Positions 59,190 to 64,000 of a stretch of DNA of 64,000 nt are shown in pieces. The position numbers were made by a program, and so were the translations under genes. Source of the stretch: Mesorhizobium norvegicum (GTDB lineage: Bacteria > Pseudomonadota > Alphaproteobacteria > Rhizobiales > Rhizobiaceae); NCBI RefSeq assembly GCF_004919685.1, contig NZ_SMYZ01000021.1:69203-133202 (forward strand). The letters are read 5' to 3'. The notes under the pieces were generated by a model. That model did not search any database, was not told the origin of the DNA, and was given only the letters and a program-made list of their open reading frames with translations. How positions within the stretch are numbered: the first letter of the stretch is position 1; each line of letters begins with the position of its first letter.

Positions 59190-62171
59190 GCGGCGCGTTC
59201 CGCATTCCCGGCGCCGGCCGCTTCAAGCAGGCAAAGACCGCGCGTTTCAGCTTCGACGGCCAGTCCTATGCCGGTATCGAGGGCGATACGCTGGCCTCGG
59301 CGCTGCTCGCCAATGGCGTCCATCTCGTCGGCCGCTCGTTCAAATATCACCGTCCGCGCGGCATCCTGTCGGCGGGTGCGGAAGAGCCCAACGCGCTGGT
59401 CGAGATCAAGCGCGACGCGGCGCGCAAGACGCCGAACGTACGCGCCACCGTGCAGGAACTGTATGACGGGCTTGACGCGCAATCGCAAAACCGCTGGCCG
59501 TCGCTGTCGTTCGACGTTGGTGCGGTCAACGACATCGCGTCGCCGCTGTTTTCGGCTGGCTTCTACTACAAGACCTTCATGTGGCCGAAGGCGGCGTGGA
59601 AGAGCCTCTACGAACCCAAGATCCGCGCCGCGGCCGGCCTTGGTGTCTCTCCGGACCAGCCGGATCCCGACCATTATTCGTCGCGCTATGCGCATTGCGA
59701 CGTGCTGGTGCTGGGTGGCGGTGCCGCCGGCGTCGCGGCAGCATTGGCAGCGGCCGAAACGGGCGTGCGGGTCATCCTCGCCGACGAGCAGGCCGAGTTC
59801 GGCGGCAGCCTGCGTTTCGAGACCGGTGCGAAGATCGACGGCCAGGACGGCTTTGCCTGGGCTCAAGGTGCCGTGGCGAAGCTCGCCGCCATGGACAATG
59901 TCCGCGTGCTCTCGCGCACGACGGCGTTCGGCTATTACGCACAGAATTTCGTTGGGCTGGTCGAGCGTGTCAGCGATCATCTAAAAACCCCCGGCCACGA
60001 TCTGGCGCGCGAGCGGCTGTGGCAGGTGAGGGCCAAGCGCGTGGTGCTGGCCTCCGGTGCGATCGAGCGGCACATGGTGTTCGCCGACAACGACCGGCCG
60101 GGCATCATGCTGGCGGGTGCGGCACGCACCTATCTCAACCACTATGGCGTCGCCGTCGGCAGGAATGTCGGCGTCTACACCGCCAATGATTCCGCTTACG
60201 CGGCGGCAATCGACCTGAAGAAGGCCGGCGTCAACGTGGCGGCGATCGTCGATTTGCGCGACAATCCGACCGGACCGGTGATCGACGAGGCGAGGGCGCT
60301 CGGCATCGAGGTCAATTTCGGCCGCGCGGTGATCCGCGCCGGCGGTAAGTTGCGGGTCTCATCGATGTCTGTGCAGCCGAAGAATGGTGGCGGCGAACGC
60401 ACCATCCCGGTCGATGCGATCCTGATGTCGGCCGGCTGGACGCCGTCGGTGCATCTGTTCTCGCAATCGCGCGGCAAGGTCGCCTTCAACGACGAGACCA
60501 AGCGCTTCGTGCCGGGCACCTATGCGCAGGACTGCGTCTCGGTCGGCGCCTGCAACGGCACCGACGGGCTGTCTGCGACGGTGGACGAGGCCTATGCGGC
60601 TGGCGCCAAGGCGGCCAAGGATGCGGGTGCCAAGACCGCCAAGGGTACAAAGCCGAAGGTCGATGCCTCGGAGAGCTGGTCGCGCGGCATGCTGGGTGCG
60701 GCTCCCGGCGCCGGGCCGGACACGACGGTGAAAGCTTTCGTCGATTTCCAGAATGACGTCACCGCCAAGGATATCCGCCAGGCGGTGCATGAGGGCATGC
60801 GCTCGATCGAGCACGTCAAGCGCTTCACCACCAACGGCATGGCGACCGACCAGGGCAAGACCTCCAACATGCACGGCCTGGCGATTGCCGCCGAGACGCT
60901 GGGCAAGCCGATCCCGGAAGTCGGCCTGACCACGTTCCGGGCGCCCTATACGCCGGTGACGTTTGGCGCGATCGTCAGCCATGCGCGCGGGCCGCTGTTC
61001 GACCCGACGCGCAAGACGGCGATCCATCCCTGGGCCGAGGCGCAAGGGGCGGTGTTCGAGGATGTCGGCCAGTGGAAGCGCGCCTGGTATTTCCCCAGGG
61101 CGGGCGAGGACATGCACGCTGCGGTCGACCGCGAATGCGTCGCGGTGCGCAAGACGGCGGGCCTGTTCGATGCCTCGACGCTGGGCAAGATCGAAGTGGT
61201 CGGGCCGGACGCGGCCAAGTTCATGGAGCTGCTCTACACCAATCCCTGGGAGAAGCTGGAGCCCGGCCGCTGCCGCTATGGCATCATGCTGCGCGAAGAC
61301 GGTTTCATCTATGATGACGGCGTCGTCGGCAGGCTGGCGCCGGACCGTTTCCATGTGACGACGACGACCGGCGGCGCGCCGCGCGTGATGAACCACATGG
61401 AGGATTATCTCCAGACCGAGTTCCCGCATCTCAATGTCTGGCTGACCTCGATCACCGAGCAGTGGGCGGTCATTGCCGTGCAGGGGCCGAACGCGCGGAA
61501 GATTATCGAACCCCTGGTCGAAGGCATCGACATGTCCGACGAGGCGCTGCCGCACATGTCGGTGCGCGAAGGCAAGATCTGCGGCGTGCCGACCAGGCTG
61601 TTCCGCATGTCGTTCACCGGCGAGCGCGGCTTCGAGGTCAACGTGCCGGCCGATTACGGCCAGGCCGTCTGGGAAGCGCTGTGGGCCGAAGGCCAGAAGC
61701 ATGGCGCTGCCGCCTACGGCACCGAGGCGATGCATGTGCTACGCGCCGAAAAGGGCTACATCATCGTCGGTCAAGACACTGACGGCACGGTGACGCCGAA
61801 CGATGCCGGTCTCGACTGGGCGGTCGGCAAGAAGAAGGCCGATTTCGTCGGCATCCGCGGCATGGCGCGGCCGGATCTGGTCGCCAAGGGCCGCAAGCAG
61901 CTGGTCGGCCTCAAGACCAAGGATCCCAAGGTGGTGCTGGAAGAAGGCGCGCAGATCGTCGAGGATCCGAAGCAGGCGATCCCGATGAAGATGATCGGCC
62001 ATGTCACTTCGAGCTACTGGTCGGAAAATTGCGGCCGCTCGATCGCGCTGGCGCTGGTCGCCGGCGGCCGCGATCGCATGGGCGACACGCTCTATGTGCC
62101 GATGCCGAACGGGGTGATCGAAGTGGAGGTTACCGGCATGGTGTTCTTCGACGAGACGGGAGGGCGCCTCA

Positions 62172-62179
<8 letters not shown>
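59186..62179 (+). CDS. soxA: Sarcosine oxidase subunit alpha
   Basis: A 997-residue subunit that binds NAD+ in its N-terminal half and tetrahydrofolate in its C-terminal aminomethyltransferase-like half. FRIPGAGRFKQAKTARFSF with GRSFKYHRPRGILSAGAEEP starts the protein, the Rossmann fold is VLVLGGGAAGVAAALAAAET (about 173), and the folate domain begins near 590 (FTNGMATDQGKTSNMHGLAI) through RMSFTGERGFEVNVPADYG to the end. It overlaps soxD by 4 bp and soxG by 8 bp. Confidence 0.96.
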
Positions 62180-63043
<864 letters not shown>

Positions 63044-63119
63044 TTTCCATCGGACCAGATCGGATCGGACCTTCTCAATCCCATTGGACATGCTATTTAA
63101 AGCGCTTTGGGAGATGAAA

Positions 63120-63905
63120 ATGCCGACAAAAGCGATCGTTTGGGGCGAGAATGTCCACGAGCAGACCAATGCCGCCGTGCGCGACCTCTATCCCTTGGGG
63201 ATGCATGGCACCATTGCCGCGGCGCTCAACCAGGACAAGGGCATCGAGGCGACCACCGCCACCTTGCAGGAACCTGAACATGGCTTGAGCGAGAAGCGGC
63301 TGGCGGCCACCGACGTGCTTTTGTGGTGGGGCCACGCGGCGCATGGCGAGGTCAAGGACGAGATCGTCGAGCGGGTGCAGAAGCGTGTGTGGGAAGGCAT
63401 GGGCCTGATCGTGCTCCATTCAGGCCACTACTCGAAGATTTTCAAGCGGCTGATGGGCACGCCCTGTTCGCTGAAATGGCGGGAGGCTGGCGAACGCGAG
63501 CGCGTCTGGGCGATCAACCGCGGCCACCCGATCGCGCAAGGCATCGGCGAGTGCCTGGAGATCGGCGAGACCGAAATGTATGGCGAGCCCTTCGCCGTGC
63601 CGGAGCCGCTCGAGACGGTGTTCGTCTCCTGGTACGAGGGCGGCGAGGTGTTCCGGTCCGGGCTGACCTATCAGCGTGGCGCGGGCAGGATCTTCTATTT
63701 CTCGCCGGGCCACGAGACCTATCCGATCTATCACAATGAGGGCGTGCAGCAGGTGCTGCGCAACGCCGTGCACTGGGCGCACAATCCGGCGCCGGCATGG
63801 TCCGGCATCACCAATGCGCCGAACGTGCCGACAGATGCGGCCAAGGAGAAGATCGTCCAGAAGGGGCTGCGCCTGCATGCCGATGGCGACAAGGGCTTGA
63901 GCTGA
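63120..63905 (+). CDS. ThuA-like (trehalose utilisation) domain protein
   Basis: A 261-residue ThuA domain protein with a class I glutamine amidotransferase-like fold. [20 protein letters not shown] starts the domain, [20 protein letters not shown] and [20 protein letters not shown] follow, and [20 protein letters not shown] with [20 protein letters not shown] ends it. In rhizobia thuA is paired with thuB for trehalose/maltose use, and here an oxidoreductase gene follows at once; however many ThuA paralogues exist, so trehalose is not assured. The ATG at 63120, 6 bp after GGGAG, is used. Confidence 0.85.
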   Translation: MPTKAIVWGENVHEQTNAAVRDLYPLGMHGTIAAALNQDKGIEATTATLQEPEHGLSEKRLAATDVLLWWGHAAHGEVKDEIVERVQKRVWEGMGLIVLHSGHYSKIFKRLMGTPCSLKWREAGERERVWAINRGHPIAQGIGECLEIGETEMYGEPFAVPEPLETVFVSWYEGGEVFRSGLTYQRGAGRIFYFSPGHETYPIYHNEGVQQVLRNAVHWAHNPAPAWSGITNAPNVPTDAAKEKIVQKGLRLHADGDKGLS

Positions 63906-63960
63906 TTGGGGCCTGAGCTGATTGGGGCTGAGTTCATCGGGGGCTTGAGTTGATGCATCG
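63898..63960. repeat. Tandem repeat across the thuA-like stop and the next start
   Basis: Four diverging copies of a 15-17 bp unit: TGAGCTGATTGGGGCC (63898), TGAGCTGATTGGGGC (63914), TGAGTTCATCGGGGGCT (63929), TGAGTTGATGCATCG (63946). The first copy holds the stop codon of the thuA-like gene and the last the start codon of the next gene. A recent slippage product. Confidence 0.65.
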
Positions 63961-64000
63961 AATTCTTCTGCTCGGCACCGGCGGCATCGCCGGGCATCAT
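63953..64000 (+). CDS. Gfo/Idh/MocA-type oxidoreductase (3' part outside window)
   Basis: Only the first 16 codons are present: MHRILLLGTGGIAGHH. The GTGGIAGHH sequence is the glycine-rich NAD(P)-binding loop of the Gfo/Idh/MocA family. It follows the ThuA-like gene by 47 bp on the same strand, as thuB follows thuA. The identification rests on very little sequence. Confidence 0.6.
   Translation, partial: MHRILLLGTGGIAGHH

Overview
The window looks like chromosome of an alphaproteobacterium of the order Hyphomicrobiales, most likely Mesorhizobium or a close relative. Reasons: uniformly GC-rich codon use; rhizobial families (IalB, DUF982, DUF992, YrdB, TctA, a sarcosine oxidase operon, ThuA); the ubiE-ubiB-coaBC order; and dispersed palindromic repeats of the kind common in rhizobia. 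Species cannot be fixed from sequence alone.

Layout. 0-3.1 kb: end of a tripartite tricarboxylate transporter (TctA), a class III CoA-transferase and a short citrate-synthase-like citryl-CoA lyase, which together suggest uptake, CoA activation and cleavage of a citrate-like acid. 3.1-5 kb: NUDIX hydrolase, a Gln-rich secreted protein, an autotransporter remnant and an IalB protein. 5-9 kb: coaBC, ubiB, ubiE on the minus strand; CoaBC carries an N-terminal ribbon-helix-helix domain. 9-20.5 kb: nucleoside/nucleobase salvage: a deaminase, upp, deoA, purine nucleoside phosphorylase, cdd, a two-permease ABC importer with a double ATPase, and its BMP-family binding protein. A slyX gene, an anti-sigma-like gene and an acetyltransferase sit inside this block. 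20.8-22.7 kb: msrA and two membrane proteins.

23.1-36.3 kb: a genomic island in a tRNA-Ser(GGA) gene, bounded by a 19-bp direct repeat of the tRNA 3' end, with a tyrosine integrase at the far end and a second, 22-bp repeat just inside both ends. It carries a DUF2806 protein, a translationally coupled set (degenerate RNase H-like protein, Cys/His-motif protein, DNA-polymerase-palm-like protein), an XRE regulator with a palindromic operator, a large serine recombinase, a resolvase beside a repeated res-like site, small exported proteins, and an AAA ATPase fused to a DUF4435/TOPRIM-like domain, a candidate anti-phage effector related to OLD/PARIS proteins.

36.3-39 kb: gene-poor accessory DNA with an FkbM methyltransferase, a small membrane protein and a DUF982 protein. 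39.2-48.3 kb: a DUF892 ferritin-like protein and the complete potassium operon kdpFABC-DE with two extra very small membrane proteins. 48.4-52.4 kb: a LysR regulator divergent from a class II aldolase and a HAD hydrolase, then an MFS exporter. 52.5-57 kb: tandem DUF992 proteins, a TPR lipoprotein, rpsU, a SET-domain protein, a frameshifted SDR gene and a YrdB protein. 57.2-62.8 kb: heterotetrameric sarcosine oxidase operon (beta, an unknown, delta, alpha, gamma). 62.8 kb to the end: a small conserved protein, a ThuA-like protein and the start of a Gfo/Idh/MocA-type oxidoreductase.

All calls come from reading the sequence; no database search was run.
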